Shown here in pieces: positions 1 to 11,413 of a DNA stretch of 64,000 nt. The position numbers and the translations under genes were made by a program. A model generated the notes under the pieces. It was not told where the DNA came from. It saw only the letters and a program-made list of their open reading frames with translations, and made no database searches. Every line of letters starts with the position of its first letter. The stretch's first letter is position 1. The stretch comes from Flectonema sp. DT1601 (lineage: Eukaryota > Euglenozoa > Diplonemea > Diplonemida > Diplonemidae), in NCBI GenBank assembly GCA_964019425.1, contig OZ025843.1:62001-126000 (forward strand), in the 5' to 3' direction.

Positions 1-65
1 CGAACACCTAGAGTGCAATAACAAAACAATAAATAAAAAAGGACGTTAATATACAATTGAGCACA

Positions 66-430
66 GTTAGTAAGTGTATGAGTATTAACGCATCAGTAAA
101 GTAAGGACCCAATCACGAAGATTGTAGCCTCATAGCTTCGGCTGGAAGTGATCGACTCCCAGCTCCCACCTTTTCCCAGGAGGCTAACCAGGTTGAAAAA
201 CAACTAAAAGAAAATAAAAACAGAAAATGACCTGGGAGTGCTGGGATACAATACGATACGAATAGGGGGAACGGGGGAAGGTGAAGAAAAAAACAGCGTC
301 TTTGTTTACAATACGATCATGTGTGTCAGGTGCCCACATACCACGAGGGAATACAAAACCAGAACAGGGATCACAAAAATTGGGCAGCACATAGTCATAT
401 TAATAACAAAAAGGATCAGGTAAGATGACA
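66..430. repeat. Dispersed hairpin repeat, diverged copy A
   Basis: This is a diverged copy of a roughly 480-bp repeat also seen near 24.1, 27.6, 36.9 and 49.2-49.6 kb. Shared landmarks are GGACCCAATC..GAAGATTGTAG, a following stem in which GGCTGGAAGT pairs with a downstream copy of its complement, AGGCTAACCAGGTTG, and the tail ATCAGGTAAGATGACAGTCAG. No protein is encoded. It could be a SINE-like element or a non-coding RNA unit; I see no convincing Pol III promoter boxes. Confidence 0.6.
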
Positions 431-843
431 GTCAGTTTTTATGGTCATAACTGCGATCAAAAGTATCATGACTTTGTTATATACTTATTGATTGGAAAAA
501 AATAAAAAAAAATAATAATAATTTTCTCAAAGCAGACTCTCATTTCCGAGTGTGTTGAATGAATAATTCGGTCCTATATTTTCCAGTAAGAGTTGGAAAA
601 AGCGGTTCGTTTAAAAAAAAAAAAAAGAAAAGTCCTCTCAGCAATCTTAATTACAGAAGAGAAAGACTACCCTCGCTGTAAGTTGGAGCTTTGCTGATTT
701 TTCAATACCGTGTCATGTCAGTGGATCGTTTTTTTTACTTTTTAAGTCCACATTGTGACCGGGAAAAAATAATAATAATAAAAAATTAAAAAACACAGAA
801 AAAAATGATGTTTTTGTGTACTTTTTTTTTTTTATGACACCAG

Positions 844-876
<33 letters not shown>

Positions 877-1476
877 CCCAAGGAAAGAAATAAACTCCGG
901 GACATTTTGCGTATAGCCAACACTCTGAACGAAAAAAAAGTCCATGCGAGGTTTTTTTTTTTGACAAATAATAAATTCAGATAAAAAGCCTTATACTTTG
1001 TTGATCGCAGCTCTAAACACTAAACAATGACATAATAACGGCTCTTTATCTGAAATAGTTTTTTGTTCTACGGCTTTTTCGTCGGTGAAAAAAAAAAAAA
1101 AAAAAAACAGATAAAGCCTTTTAAAAAATACTTTGGCAACAAAATAAGTACCCTTCACCGCGGGTAACCACAATCTTGCTTATATTATCCGTTAGCTTTT
1201 TAATTGCTAAACATCGTCTTGCTTACAAATGAATCATTAAAAAAACAATAATTCAAATTTAAAAAAAAAAAAGAAACGGAGGGAAAGAATGAAAATAATT
1301 TTTTTTTTCGATTTTGCGAGATTAAACCACCCCCGTGATTGGAGGGTGGTATATCTTGCTTCCCGACGCTTTTAAAAAAAAAAAAAAAAAAAAAACAATA
1401 ATAAAATTATAATAATAAAATAAATAAGAACGAAGGACGGTAATCCAACCAAAAAATATAACACATTCTTTCCCTT
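431..1476. other. AT-rich intergenic stretch with homopolymer runs
   Basis: I see no gene here. The stretch has many A and T runs, for example about 30 A near 845-873 and further A runs near 1090 and 1375-1395. A short stem occurs at 1328-1350, where CCACCC pairs with GGGTGG. It lies downstream of the cyclase gene and probably holds its 3' UTR. Confidence 0.6.
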
Positions 1477-4400
1477 TCAATTGGTAATCACTAAATCACA
1501 AGTCGAAGGATCGTCAAATAACTGTGTTGGAACACCTTCTGGTAAGTAAGTGAAGGTTACTTTCTTACGATAGGTTCGCTCAGTTCGATCAGCTTCGATT
1601 GAACGAAGTATTCTACAGATTCGCTGTTTGTTGTTAGTTTTGCTTTGTTTTTAAACAAAGTAAGGAGGTGTATCATATTTACATACCGGAAGGACGGGGT
1701 CAGTGCCTGACATCGCCGCCGCCATTTCCATTTTTGATATTTCATCGACCTTTCCTGACAACACATCTCTAAAGATCTTATTGTGAGCATCAGTACCTGT
1801 GGTACTGCCATCAGTTACAACACCCCAACCATCTTCAAGTTGTTTGATTAGTGAACAGCAAAGGATTTCAAATATTGAAATACATCTATGAAATTCAGAA
1901 TCCATCCAAACATCAGCAAGTCTGAGAAATGGAACAATCGCGGGGTTTGATGCAAGTTTTCCATCATTGCAGTCAGCAATGACAGCAAAGGTACCCAATG
2001 ACTGAGCCATGTCAGCTGCTGCTTCAGCTGCTTCTAGGGGTCTTCCGAATGCAGTTGCGAATCGTTGCGTGTTTGTTCCTACATTACCATACAGTAGAGA
2101 GCCAGTTCCTATCCCAATGCGACTGATTGAACTTATTCTACATTGTAATTGTGATGCGAATCTAAGCGCACTTGTTGTGTGTAGTTTACATTGTTTTGAA
2201 CCATTCCAAACAACAGTAAGAGTCTTACCAGTGACATTACCGAGGACTCCATCTGTTTGAGAAGCGGCTTCGATAGCTGCTTTCAACATCAAATTGAAAT
2301 TATCAAAAACTCTGGTGTTCTGAAAATCATTTAATCGACATACTGCTATTGTTAACTGACCCAGTGCTAAGGTTAGTCCTGTTCTCTTGCTACGTACAGA
2401 GAGTCTGACAGTTGAAGCAGTGCTTAGAGTTGCTGATGTTACTGATCCTCCAGCTGAAGTTGTTTCGTCTAATTGAAATTCGTGCATTGCTATTTCATAT
2501 GCTGCCTTGCTATTGAGTCTGCTAGAGAGACCAGTTGGGCAAATCACAACAAGTTCCCTATTTCCAATTCCTCTCAGTTCATGTGATCCAAAATCTTGAA
2601 CAACAGGATTCCCAATCTCAGATAATTTCCCTTTCGTAATTTGACGATAAATTTCTTTACTGACACAAAGTGTTCCTGGAAGGGCTTTAGCCTCAAGTCT
2701 GGCGGCCATGTTGACGGTAGAGCCTCTGTAGTCAATTCGTCCTGTTAAAGGATTCTCTTCAATCCCAGCTTCCCCAAATTGACATCCCATTCGAAGGCGA
2801 AGACCACTCCATTGAGGAAGAGCATCCGTCTGTTTACTGTACTGCGGTGGTAAATCTAATTCTGTAGGCCATTTTTGTTTCACCAACTCTTCCTGAGTCT
2901 TCAAACAGAATATAACCGCATCCTGAAGTTCACCGAAGGAAACCATAAATGAGTCTCCAATCGTCTTAACTTCATATCCGTTGTATTTATGCATAAGTGT
3001 TCTTATACATTCATTATGCATCTCTAAGGCGTCATTCATTGCGGATGGTGCTCTTGCCCACAATGATGTTGATGAGACGATGTCTGTGAAGACAATAGCG
3101 ATGGTTCCGCTTGGAGGGGGGACGCTTATGATGTTTGAGCCTTCTAGAACTGCAGTTGGAACGTATGCTTTGTATTCCTTGAGATTGCGAACCATTTTTT
3201 CAAAACTTTGTTGCATCACTCCGAGTTCGAAGAAGATTGTTGGTCTAAGATGTGATTCTTCAAGTTGCATGTCTGAAACACTTGTCATTTCAGTTTTCAG
3301 AGTTTCCAGAGGCCTCAACATCACATGAACAGAAACCGTCGATAATAATACCAAGACGACAGTCACAGCTACTAATATTATTATCATTAATTTACGATCT
3401 TCTTCTAAGTCAGAATCAACGTCTGATCTGATTTTTGAATCTTGTTGTACTGTTGCGTCGTGAGCTCGTTCGGTGTCTCCGACGACGAATTCGACGTTTA
3501 TCGCTGATATAAGCCACCAATCTAATCCTTCAGAGACTTTGAATGAGCCAACGTCAACAACAAAACCCACTTCGTTTGCTAAAACGATCGTCTCGTTGGT
3601 TGAGTTGTGAATAGTACCGTAGTCTCCATTAATACTACGAATTCCCTCGGCAATCGCACTTATTGTAATATCAGTCGCCTCTGTATCTTGCAACAGTTTA
3701 TATTCTCTAGTATCCTCATCAAGAATCGCACTGCTACCATTGCTGACTGACGTGAGGGTACCATCTTCCATAAACCTCTCATTCGGATACCTATTTTCCA
3801 ATCCTTTTTCTTTTATTGATTTATAAAACGGACTTGATGCGACCACCGTATAGAGATAGATAAGAGCTCCAGTCTCTTCCATGGAACTTTCAGCAAGCCG
3901 ATTAAGCACGCCTGACATGCTATCAAGAGAGAGAGTTATAGCCATTGATATTTGATATTTACTTATTGGGTCTTCAATTTGACGAATCATAACTATTCCA
4001 GTGTAGCCACGTTGGATAATGATGTGTCTGAATATTGGAGGACCACCTGCCACTGTCATTCCATCATTGACTATTTCAAAAGAACCATATATAGCAGACA
4101 AATCTATCTGTGCAACCGTGACACTGATATCACCATCGTTAGGTATGGTTGGACCACCCCTTGCAATGCTGCTATTCTCACCGCTTAGACCATCATTTAT
4201 AAGTGAGAATGTAGTTGGTCCGCTTTCGGCAATTCGAATTGATCGCTGCATTTTATTTCCCCTCGCTGGATCATGTAGAGATATGCCTCCACCAGTTATT
4301 CCAAACAGTTTCATGGAATCCATCGCAAATAATAAAGGTTTTCGTTGTTTATGTAGATAGTCCCACGTGCTCTTATCAGCTGATGGATCTGTGTAGAGAT

Positions 4401-4749
4401 AACTCTTTGATATGATATTCAAAGCAGATCTCGCAGCATTCGTAATTTGAGTAACGCTGTCTACAACAGAAGCAGAGTTCAGTGCGAGAAGATCATTAGT
4501 AACGGCTCTTAGTGATGTTTTCGCATTTCCAAAACAGGCGTTGGTGCTCTTTTCACTTGTTGATTGTGTCTTATCTAATGCTGACTCGTACGATGTTATT
4601 ATCACTGCTGATGCTGCACCTCCAGCACATGCAACAGACCACAGACATAATAACACGACCATTAGTCTAATGCTCATTATCTTCTCCCACCAACTTCCTT
4701 TGAACTCGGAGGACGTCGTGCTCTCATTTTCCCTCGGTTCTTCACCCAT
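1477..4749 (-). CDS. Receptor-type class III adenylate cyclase (Cache-TM-HAMP-cyclase)
   Basis: Predicted plasma-membrane adenylate cyclase, 1069 residues after removal of the intron at 1624-1686. Residues 25-50 and 454-478 are membrane helices; the ~400 residues between look like an extracellular Cache-type sensor. A HAMP-like linker (479-528, ending NLKEYKAYVP) leads to a catalytic domain at about 548-720. Its class III residues are present: metal-binding D556 (FTDI) and D599 (IGDSF), adenine-selecting K595 (EVKTIGD) and D673, and transition-state N680 and R684 (VNMAARLE). A second, degenerate cyclase fold follows at 795-922. I chose the ATG at 4749 because it lies 2 nt after a pyrimidine tract ending in AACAG. 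The cyclase call is firm; the ligand is unknown. Confidence 0.88.
1624..1686 (-). other. Cis-spliced intron of the cyclase gene, 63 nt, phase 0
   Basis: On the minus strand the intron starts GTATGTAAAT after codon CCG and ends AACAAACAG. AAAACTAACAAC near the 3' end matches a TACTAAC-type branch site. Without splicing the frame ends at 1651; with splicing it stays open for 48 more residues to the TGA at 1477-1479. The downstream peptide (TFTYLPEGVPTQ) looks like protein. RNA evidence is lacking. Confidence 0.75.
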
Positions 4750-4751
4750 TA

Positions 4752-4777
4752 CTGTTAATAAAAGAAAATACAAAACG
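4752..4777 (-). promoter_or_regulatory. Predicted splice acceptor upstream of the cyclase gene
   Basis: On the minus strand a T-rich tract (TTTTGTATTTTCTTTTATT) ends in AACAG and the ATG follows after TA. The same pyrimidine-AG-short-leader arrangement precedes most genes here. It could receive a spliced leader in trans or be the end of a 5'-UTR intron. Confidence 0.5.
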
Positions 4778-4964
4778 AATAAATAATACTACCCCCGTTT
4801 GATGACTAAAAAGCCAAGGTGAACATATTTACCAACGAGAACCTGTAACAGAAGTGATCATTCGATATTCTGATCTTGTTCTCCAATCAGACTGAAAGCC
4901 GCCGCATTGGCGGTTGAAACTTCTCTCAGTTACAAGTATCTAAAACCACAATCGAGTTTATTAA

Positions 4965-6974
4965 TCAGGTGATGACAGTAACTTCATTAATGTCATCATG
5001 TTGACAACTTAAAGACTGAAGGATATCCGCAGTATTCTTCCTCACTTCTGGATACTGTGATGCGAGTGACTTCAGAAGTAGCAACACAGTATCAGCTCCT
5101 GCAGCCGTAGACAACTCAGCCTTCAGATCCATTACGTACATTGGGAATTCTGGACTTTCGGATAGAGAAGGAAGGTGAATGGCCTGTTTTTTTATTAGTT
5201 CATTTTATTTTATTTTTAACCTACAGACCCGTTGTATATTACCACAATAACATACCAAAGCAAGCTGCAGATACACCGGCAATGTCGTCAGCCGATTACG
5301 AAGGCGAATCGACCATTCAGAAGTGTGAGGAGGTATGAAAGGATCTCCTGACCGTTTACCGATTAGAAGAAGAGAGTCAAAACAGTTTAAGAAAGACAGT
5401 TCAACTCCCGTAGGAAGACGTGCTTCAACTTCTGATGGAGATGGAACATATCCTTTTGATATAAAATAAGACAATATAGACTGACTATAATCTGATTCAG
5501 TGTCACTGATTACGACATTCGATACTTTACGACCTACCTGTAATATACTAGCATGTATAACACAAGGATCTCCAACTATCTTTGTATGGTAAACAGCAGT
5601 ACCATCAAATGGACAGTCAACTAAGTCAGCTCCTCCCCACTTATAGTGATCTGGTGTTGGTTGGTCGTCATCACCTTCGGTTATGTATAGTATCGCAGAT
5701 GCTGGTTTTCCATCGAAATTTTTTGCAGCAATTCGAAGAGTTCCCGCAGCAGTAAGTGGAACATTAATCCTCACAAACCCATCACTGATTCGTTGACTTT
5801 CCGTATGATGAGCTGATGTTGTAATCTCTGCCACCTGCTGAGTACGTTGCTTTACTGAAAACGTTATTTCCGGCAGACCAAATCCAAAGAATGCCGGTGA
5901 TGGGTATAAGTCTTTTACTTTAAGTCTCATGCCATCAACTCGGATTCTGTCACCTTTTTCGGCACATCCCCAATTCTTTAATTCCTTTGATATGATTGCG
6001 TTCAGAGGTCCAATTCCCTTACTGTACGTTGCCTCAGTAACTTCTAAAGTAATCTTTTCTACTTTTGGTATTTGAGGAATTTTTTTGATAAGCAGAAATT
6101 CGTTTGATGATAAATTAAGTGACTTCATAAGTGATGAAGAGAGTCCAATCTTTTCCTGAGGAGCTCTCCAACTTGTGGCTACAACGGTTATGATTTTAGC
6201 GTCTTTTCGAAGCTGAAAAAATTGGTTGACATCTGTCGACTCGCTTTCTTCAATTATCTCCTTCACTTCTTCAGGTAATGCTACGCTGTTACCAGACACT
6301 GCTGCTGGAACACAGTACAACCTCGGAGGTAACATTCTCGCTTGGGAATCTTCAACAGCTTTTTGTCTCATTCTGGCTAACATACTCGTGGGTGGGAGTT
6401 CGATGGTTTTTGCAGTTTGAGTAGGTTTCGTTGGTTTAGCAGAGTCATTCTTCGATCTTTTAACAGCAGGTGGTGGTGATATTGATCCACCCTTCACCTT
6501 CGATTGACGGTCAGCAACTACTTGATTGGATTGCCTGATTATGGGCGCTGCTATAATTGCAGGGGCAGTACCGCTAATTGAAGAAACTGAGGACTTTCTT
6601 ACAATAGGTGCAGGTGACACACTTCTATTAGAGATAGAAGGCGATGATGTTCTTGACGGTAGACTGGGTGATCTTGAGATGCTGCGTATCATGGGACTTC
6701 CTGACCTACTCTTCATCTCCGCAGCTAGTCGTTTAGTCTCTCTTTGACGCTCTGCAGCTCGTTCCATCTCAGCCAGAAACGGTTCTCTTTTCTTCTGCTG
6801 CTTTTCAACACTTCTTTTGGTGGGTCTCATTGTCACTGAGTTCGGAGTATCGTTAAACAACCCGTCAGTTAATCGTTCTCCACCAGGTCTCATAGGTGCC
6901 CTCACTACTTCATCTTTTATTTCGATTAGCTCACCATTAACAAGTTTCCATTTGGCTTTCTTTTTTGACGGCAT
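4965..6974 (-). CDS. UFD1-like domain protein with long disordered N-terminus
   Basis: 645 residues after removing the intron at 5184-5255. The first ~210 residues are basic and low in complexity, with Ser/Pro/Arg stretches (SRSGSPMIRSISRSPS) typical of disordered, phosphorylated regions. Residues about 214-359 resemble the UFD1 N-terminal barrel: an LSSSLMKSLNLSS segment like LPxWMMxxL, a later PLNAIISKELKNWGCAEKGD segment like the UFD1 LExxLRxxxxLxxGD block, and VKDLYPSP like VLEVKP. UFD1 recognises ubiquitylated cargo with NPL4 and Cdc48. The remaining ~280 residues are unrecognised. The start at 6974 (MPSKKKAKW) is preferred over an upstream in-frame GTG; the nearest AG upstream ends AACCAG and its pyrimidine tract is weak. 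The family call is tentative. Confidence 0.62.
5184..5255 (-). other. Cis-spliced intron of the UFD1-like gene, 72 nt, phase 0
   Basis: The donor is GTATGTTATT after codon TTG; GAACTAATAA lies just upstream of the acceptor AAAACAG. Unspliced, the frame ends at 5205. Spliced, it continues in frame for 72 residues (AIHLPSLSESPEFPMYVMDL...) to the TGA at 4965-4967. It shares donor, branch and position near the 3' end with the cyclase intron. Confidence 0.75.
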
Positions 6975-7198
6975 GACCGTGTTGCCGTTTCCCCCCAACC
7001 TGGTTATTGTAAAGATGTTAGAATATGAGTTTATTTTGAACTCCACAATAAGATTAAGAATTCTTATTCGGATCACAGCTCTTTGTCGTGACCCGTAAAG
7101 TTAATTAATAACCAATAGTTAGTAAATATCAGAAAGTATGAATGTTTTTAGACATTGTCTGTAAAGACTAGTCTAAGCTTTGTGTAACCGAACAAAAT

Positions 7199-7222
7199 AT
7201 TTTTTTTTTTTTTTTTTTTTTT
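7199..7222. repeat. Poly(T) tract
   Basis: A run of about 23 T on the plus strand lies immediately downstream of the PDZ gene stop. It is a simple-sequence tract in the 3' flank. Confidence 0.8.
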
Positions 7223-7235
7223 ATATAACAAATTC

Positions 7236-8903
7236 TTACATGACACTACACGATGTGTTTTCAGGTTTAGCTTCCCAGTCTTCAACTTTAGAAGATTGTA
7301 AAGCGAACTCAAGCTCTGGTATAGTTGGCTCTCCCACTTCAATAGTTAAAACCGAAGGATTAGATTCCTGGTGTTGAGAGACTGCTTTATTAAGATCTGA
7401 TAAGTTACGCACTCTTGAATCGTTGTATCCAAACACGATTAGACCAGACTCAAGACCAGCTCTGTAAGCAGGTGAGTGAGGCTCTACTTCAATTATTATT
7501 ATCGACCCTCCTTCATCTTGACCCAATTCCATTCCGACATTTCCATTCACAAGTTCCATTGTGTATGTTTGTAGACCTAGATTGTCATGTAATCGAAGAG
7601 TTGCGTCTTCGACTTTTGAAATCTCTTCCTTTGCACCTTTCCAAGGTACTAACAATTCGTTAGTCTCGTTGTTTAAGTAGGCTAGGTGTTCTCGAAGTTG
7701 ATCATTTTGTCTTTTTCTGTGAGCTAACTCATCTCTTTTAGACTCTAAGTCAAGTAGTAACATTTCAGATCTGTATGCAACGTCTTGTCTGGCTCTCAGC
7801 ATGTCAACTTCTTTAATAAGAGCACCGATATTCGATTGAGAATCACATTCATACTGTGTACTCCCTTCAAATGATAGTTGTTGTTGACAAGCTTCAACTT
7901 CTTGTTTTGATTGAGAAACTATTCCACTCCATCTTGTTAAGGATTCTTTTATTGCCGTGTTTTGAGTTTCAACTTTTCCAAGTTCCCCTTGCATTTGTTT
8001 AAATTTTCTTAACACTACTTCAGTATCTCTCACATCTAAATCTAAAGTTAACGATGCCGGAGGTATCGTGACTTTTGATTTGTGAAGCAAGCACTCTTGA
8101 GGATTTAGTATGAGTGAACTTCCATCCCAAAGTGTTTTATTGAATGTGGATATTCCTTGTTCAGCTATGCATATCATCACATCATGCGCAGTAGTATCAG
8201 GTTGTATCTCAATAGTGAGTCCTTCCTCACCAGGAATAATAATTCTCAAGAGTGAGGGTGACAGCATTTCTTTTTGAAGTCTTTGTTGTTCTTCATCAAC
8301 ACGATCAGCCTCAACAACTAAACCACGCATTAGAGTAATAAAACTATTTATATTAAAACCATCTCTTTGAACAACAGCGTCTGGTGGCACAACAGCAATG
8401 AGAGTTTCCCAGTCCGATTCAACAGGTTTTTTATTAATAAGTTGTTGTAAAGCATGATTGCCTTCTATGTCTGCAGAGAGTATTGAAATTGCCTCTCTAG
8501 ATAAGATGGTTTGCGCCTCAGTACCGAATAGTCTTGTCCATGAATCTTTCTGAGGTAGACATCTACCTGATAATACTAAAAAACATCCGTTTTTACTATC
8601 AAATCTGCATCTTGCTTTCTTTGTAGAATTTAAGAATCTTTCCATTGTTATTAATATGCATTCTTCTTCAATTCCATGGATAAGTTTTACTTTTAATAAT
8701 GGTTTGTCTTTATCAGGTAGCAGTGTTGTGTTGAACCTCCAATCCATTTCAGCGATTCCGTCATCACCGCTGGTTACCATTGGACTTTTAACATAAACAT
8801 TATCAGTTTCAGTTTCAAGAGGAAGATACTCTACATGACAAGTTTCCCCAGAAGCAGCCCCACCTATGCGAATTACCTTGAGCGAAAGACTCCTTATAGA
8901 CAT
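7236..8903 (-). CDS. Coiled-coil PDZ protein with C-terminal CaaX motif
   Basis: 555 residues. The N-terminal ~100 residues look beta-rich and could be a C2-like fold, but I cannot prove it. A ubiquitin- or RA-like stretch may lie at 218-290 (LRIIIPGEEGLTIEIQPD). A coiled coil runs from about 290 to 440. A PDZ domain covers about 448-523 (GMELGQDEGG, then HSPAYRAGLESGLIVFGYN). The protein ends CSVM, a CaaX box whose final Met would favour farnesylation, so it may be a membrane-tethered scaffold. The ATG at 8903 follows a T10 tract and GATTAG. Caution: GTAAGA overlaps the stop, so a 3' intron that removes the CaaX box cannot be excluded. Confidence 0.7.
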   Translation of the reverse strand: MSIRSLSLKVIRIGGAASGETCHVEYLPLETETDNVYVKSPMVTSGDDGIAEMDWRFNTTLLPDKDKPLLKVKLIHGIEEECILITMERFLNSTKKARCRFDSKNGCFLVLSGRCLPQKDSWTRLFGTEAQTILSREAISILSADIEGNHALQQLINKKPVESDWETLIAVVPPDAVVQRDGFNINSFITLMRGLVVEADRVDEEQQRLQKEMLSPSLLRIIIPGEEGLTIEIQPDTTAHDVMICIAEQGISTFNKTLWDGSSLILNPQECLLHKSKVTIPPASLTLDLDVRDTEVVLRKFKQMQGELGKVETQNTAIKESLTRWSGIVSQSKQEVEACQQQLSFEGSTQYECDSQSNIGALIKEVDMLRARQDVAYRSEMLLLDLESKRDELAHRKRQNDQLREHLAYLNNETNELLVPWKGAKEEISKVEDATLRLHDNLGLQTYTMELVNGNVGMELGQDEGGSIIIIEVEPHSPAYRAGLESGLIVFGYNDSRVRNLSDLNKAVSQHQESNPSVLTIEVGEPTIPELEFALQSSKVEDWEAKPENTSCSVM

Positions 8904-9703
8904 TTATATAGATATACTAATCAAAAAAAAAATGATGTAGGGGGGGTGTTTAGCGTTTTATCATGAATACAATTATTCCTGCATTTGAAGACTGATCAAT
9001 TTATAATTTAAAGACCTTTATGGGGGGTGAAACTTTGACAATGTAAAAACAGTAACAACTTTAGATATTAAAGAAAACAAAATTAATATCAAGTACTTGA
9101 CCTTTATGGGGGGGGCAAAACAATTGATGTTGAAGGCACGCAAAAGTGTAATCTACAGAACGTACAGTAAGTAACAACTACCCGAAGTGTAAATTGGCTA
9201 AATATTGTGAGAGGCTGAGGCTACTAAAAAAAATGGTCCGAAAAAAAAAGATTTTGGACACAGAGCTGAAGTCCAGATGATTTCGTTACAAAACCCCAAC
9301 GAAAAGCATGATACGAGAGGAATCTCTGAATAAAAGCAGTTGCACTATTTTTACTCTGCCGAGTAATGTAAATTGGCTCTCAATGAGAAAGTTTTGCTGC
9401 TTAACAGAGAATTCAACAAAGATCAAAGGTGTTTACTCAAAAAACTAAAAAAGAAATCGCATAAATGAATGGGTTGAAATTAATAAAAGTTTTTTTTGTT
9501 TATTCGGAAAGTATTTTTTTTCTTGGATTCCAAAGCATTAATACTCGCTTTATAATAACTGCTTAGTATGTTAATACTCAGCAGGTTGACAGTGAGGTAA
9601 GAATAAGAACAAAGAAAAAAAGAGAGAACTATTCGACAACATCACTACAGTACTCGCTGATACTTCGAATCTTACACTTACAACATGACATACATGATTT
9701 GAT
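8904..9703. other. Intergenic spacer before the array
   Basis: No gene seen. The segment GGGGTGAAACTTTGACAATG near 9026 and the ~80 bp after it recur at 21524 and at 45990. At those sites it adjoins the start of an array copy, so this is probably leftover upstream flank of a lost copy. The spacer's right end, next to the first array gene, contains the conserved 3' flank ending TACAACATGACATACATG. Confidence 0.5.
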
Positions 9704-11413
9704 TTACTTTATTGAAAGAACAAGCGGTTCAAGGAGTCCACTATGCATAAGCTCACGAAGTACATCAAAGTTGTCTCCGATGGGGATTTCAGAAGCAAGA
9801 CTTTTACTTAAGATGGCTACCGCAATACGGTTGAACTCATCCCACTTTCCAACATTCTCAAGTGCGTACATCCATTCTACTGGCTGCTCTTTGTTGTTAA
9901 GCAAGAGTTCATAAAGAATGTGAACCTTATTATTATGAAATATAGTCTGAAGGTGTACACGAGCCTCTGCTGTGTGCTTTACTTGTTGATACAAACCTTC
10001 TTCTGATAACATAGCAACTCCCAACTGACAACTCGCCCGTTCCACAGCACACACCAAAAGAGAGAGATCCCCAACTACACTAAATCGCATGATGTTCACA
10101 CTTCCCAAGTCCCCACACACGAGTTTCCCAGATCCCATTCCAATATTTATTGATAGCGCACCGCCTTTCGTAAACTGTTGATAGGGTTCCAGCAGATCCC
10201 CCGCCTTGCTGGTTATCGCAGCAGCAGCCTTCACACAGGCACCAGGATGCCCCCCCTGAGTTCTCGAAGCTCCGAAATTCGCAAAAACGCGATCGCCGAG
10301 GAACAAGTCGAGTGTTCCTCTGTTTCGAATGATGGCTTCAGAAGTTGAAGAGATCACATCTGATATGAGTGAGGAGAATGATTGAACTGAACAGTTGAGA
10401 ACAGACAGAGAATTCCGAACATTAGCAATCAGTAATGAAGCATTCATTCTCTCGAATGAACGACCAATATTTACAACACTCTCCCTCACAGAGATTGACG
10501 AGGCTGTTAGTATAGTTGATTTTGAACTACTGGAATGTGATGACCGATTATCAGGAATCACAATACTATCTTCAAAGGGAAGACACGACTGAGGCAAGTA
10601 CGGTTTGTAAGTTCTCAGGTTGCATAATATCTTATCAAATGCTCCCTTCAGTTGTGTCGGAATCTCCACCTCTTCAAGCAACCGTGACGCACTCTCCAAG
10701 TCAAACCTTGACAGTGACACTGCAATGTAATTAGCTGCTTCTATAGAGGCTAGTATGCGATTCTTTTCTGCTATTGCTGACGAGGCAAAGCCGCGAGTGC
10801 ATAGAAAATCTACCAAGAAAATGCTCAGTAAGGCAAGAACACGAAGCAGTGCTTCCATAAGGCTTATCTTACAAGGGAGATTCTCACACTCGCACCTGGT
10901 TCTGCGGAACTCTTGAGCGTAGTGTCCCCATTCAAAATCGTATAAACCGTATCCGTAGACCCCTTCGCCTTCTGTAGCGAGAGTTGTTATAACGACGAAG
11001 GCGATTACACTGTATGTCATTCCGACAGGCGTCTGACATGTAAGCAATATGTCAATAATCAACACAAACATTGGCCATGCCTGGAAAGCTTCCAACACAG
11101 ATCCTTCGATTTCCAACAACGCAGTTGCAACACAAAATATCGCACAGAAAAATCCAACTAATGAGTTTGTAGCTTGACGTCGAAAACAAACAAGATTTAG
11201 TAACACCGTGATTTTGCCAATAACAAACAGCAAGCATGCAAAAAAGAGAAGTATTCTCTTGTCATATGCTATTATCCCGGTGAATACACTAAGTGGCAAT
11301 CCGGTCGCTGCTGCAAAGATGAGTATCTTCTTTCGAGTGACATCTATCTCCGTATCGCTCTCCTTGATGGCTCTGTTATAACACGAAGAGTACAAACAAT
11401 TTAGAGATTGCAT
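9704..11413 (-). CDS. Six-helix membrane protein with degenerate cyclase domain, array copy 1
   Basis: 569 residues; reference copy for the family. Six helices lie at about 29-50, 54-77, 83-103, 112-130, 132-148 and 186-208, with a Cys-bearing loop at 149-185 (RCECENLPC). A HAMP-like coiled segment (209-270) ends NLRTYKPYLPQSC, matching NLKEYKAYVP of the cyclase gene at 1477-4749. After a Ser-rich linker (281-320) comes a class III cyclase fold, 324-470. The metal Asp expected at position 331 is Asn (ANVRN), while D374 (LFLGDRVFANFG) is kept; the Asn/Arg pair of the last motif is absent. It is probably a non-catalytic receptor or partner subunit. The start is the ATG at 11413, 8 nt after a TTTTCCCCCCTAATCTAG acceptor. 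Confidence 0.78.
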   Translation of the reverse strand: MQSLNCLYSSCYNRAIKESDTEIDVTRKKILIFAAATGLPLSVFTGIIAYDKRILLFFACLLFVIGKITVLLNLVCFRRQATNSLVGFFCAIFCVATALLEIEGSVLEAFQAWPMFVLIIDILLTCQTPVGMTYSVIAFVVITTLATEGEGVYGYGLYDFEWGHYAQEFRRTRCECENLPCKISLMEALLRVLALLSIFLVDFLCTRGFASSAIAEKNRILASIEAANYIAVSLSRFDLESASRLLEEVEIPTQLKGAFDKILCNLRTYKPYLPQSCLPFEDSIVIPDNRSSHSSSSKSTILTASSISVRESVVNIGRSFERMNASLLIANVRNSLSVLNCSVQSFSSLISDVISSTSEAIIRNRGTLDLFLGDRVFANFGASRTQGGHPGACVKAAAAITSKAGDLLEPYQQFTKGGALSINIGMGSGKLVCGDLGSVNIMRFSVVGDLSLLVCAVERASCQLGVAMLSEEGLYQQVKHTAEARVHLQTIFHNNKVHILYELLLNNKEQPVEWMYALENVGKWDEFNRIAVAILSKSLASEIPIGDNFDVLRELMHSGLLEPLVLSIK

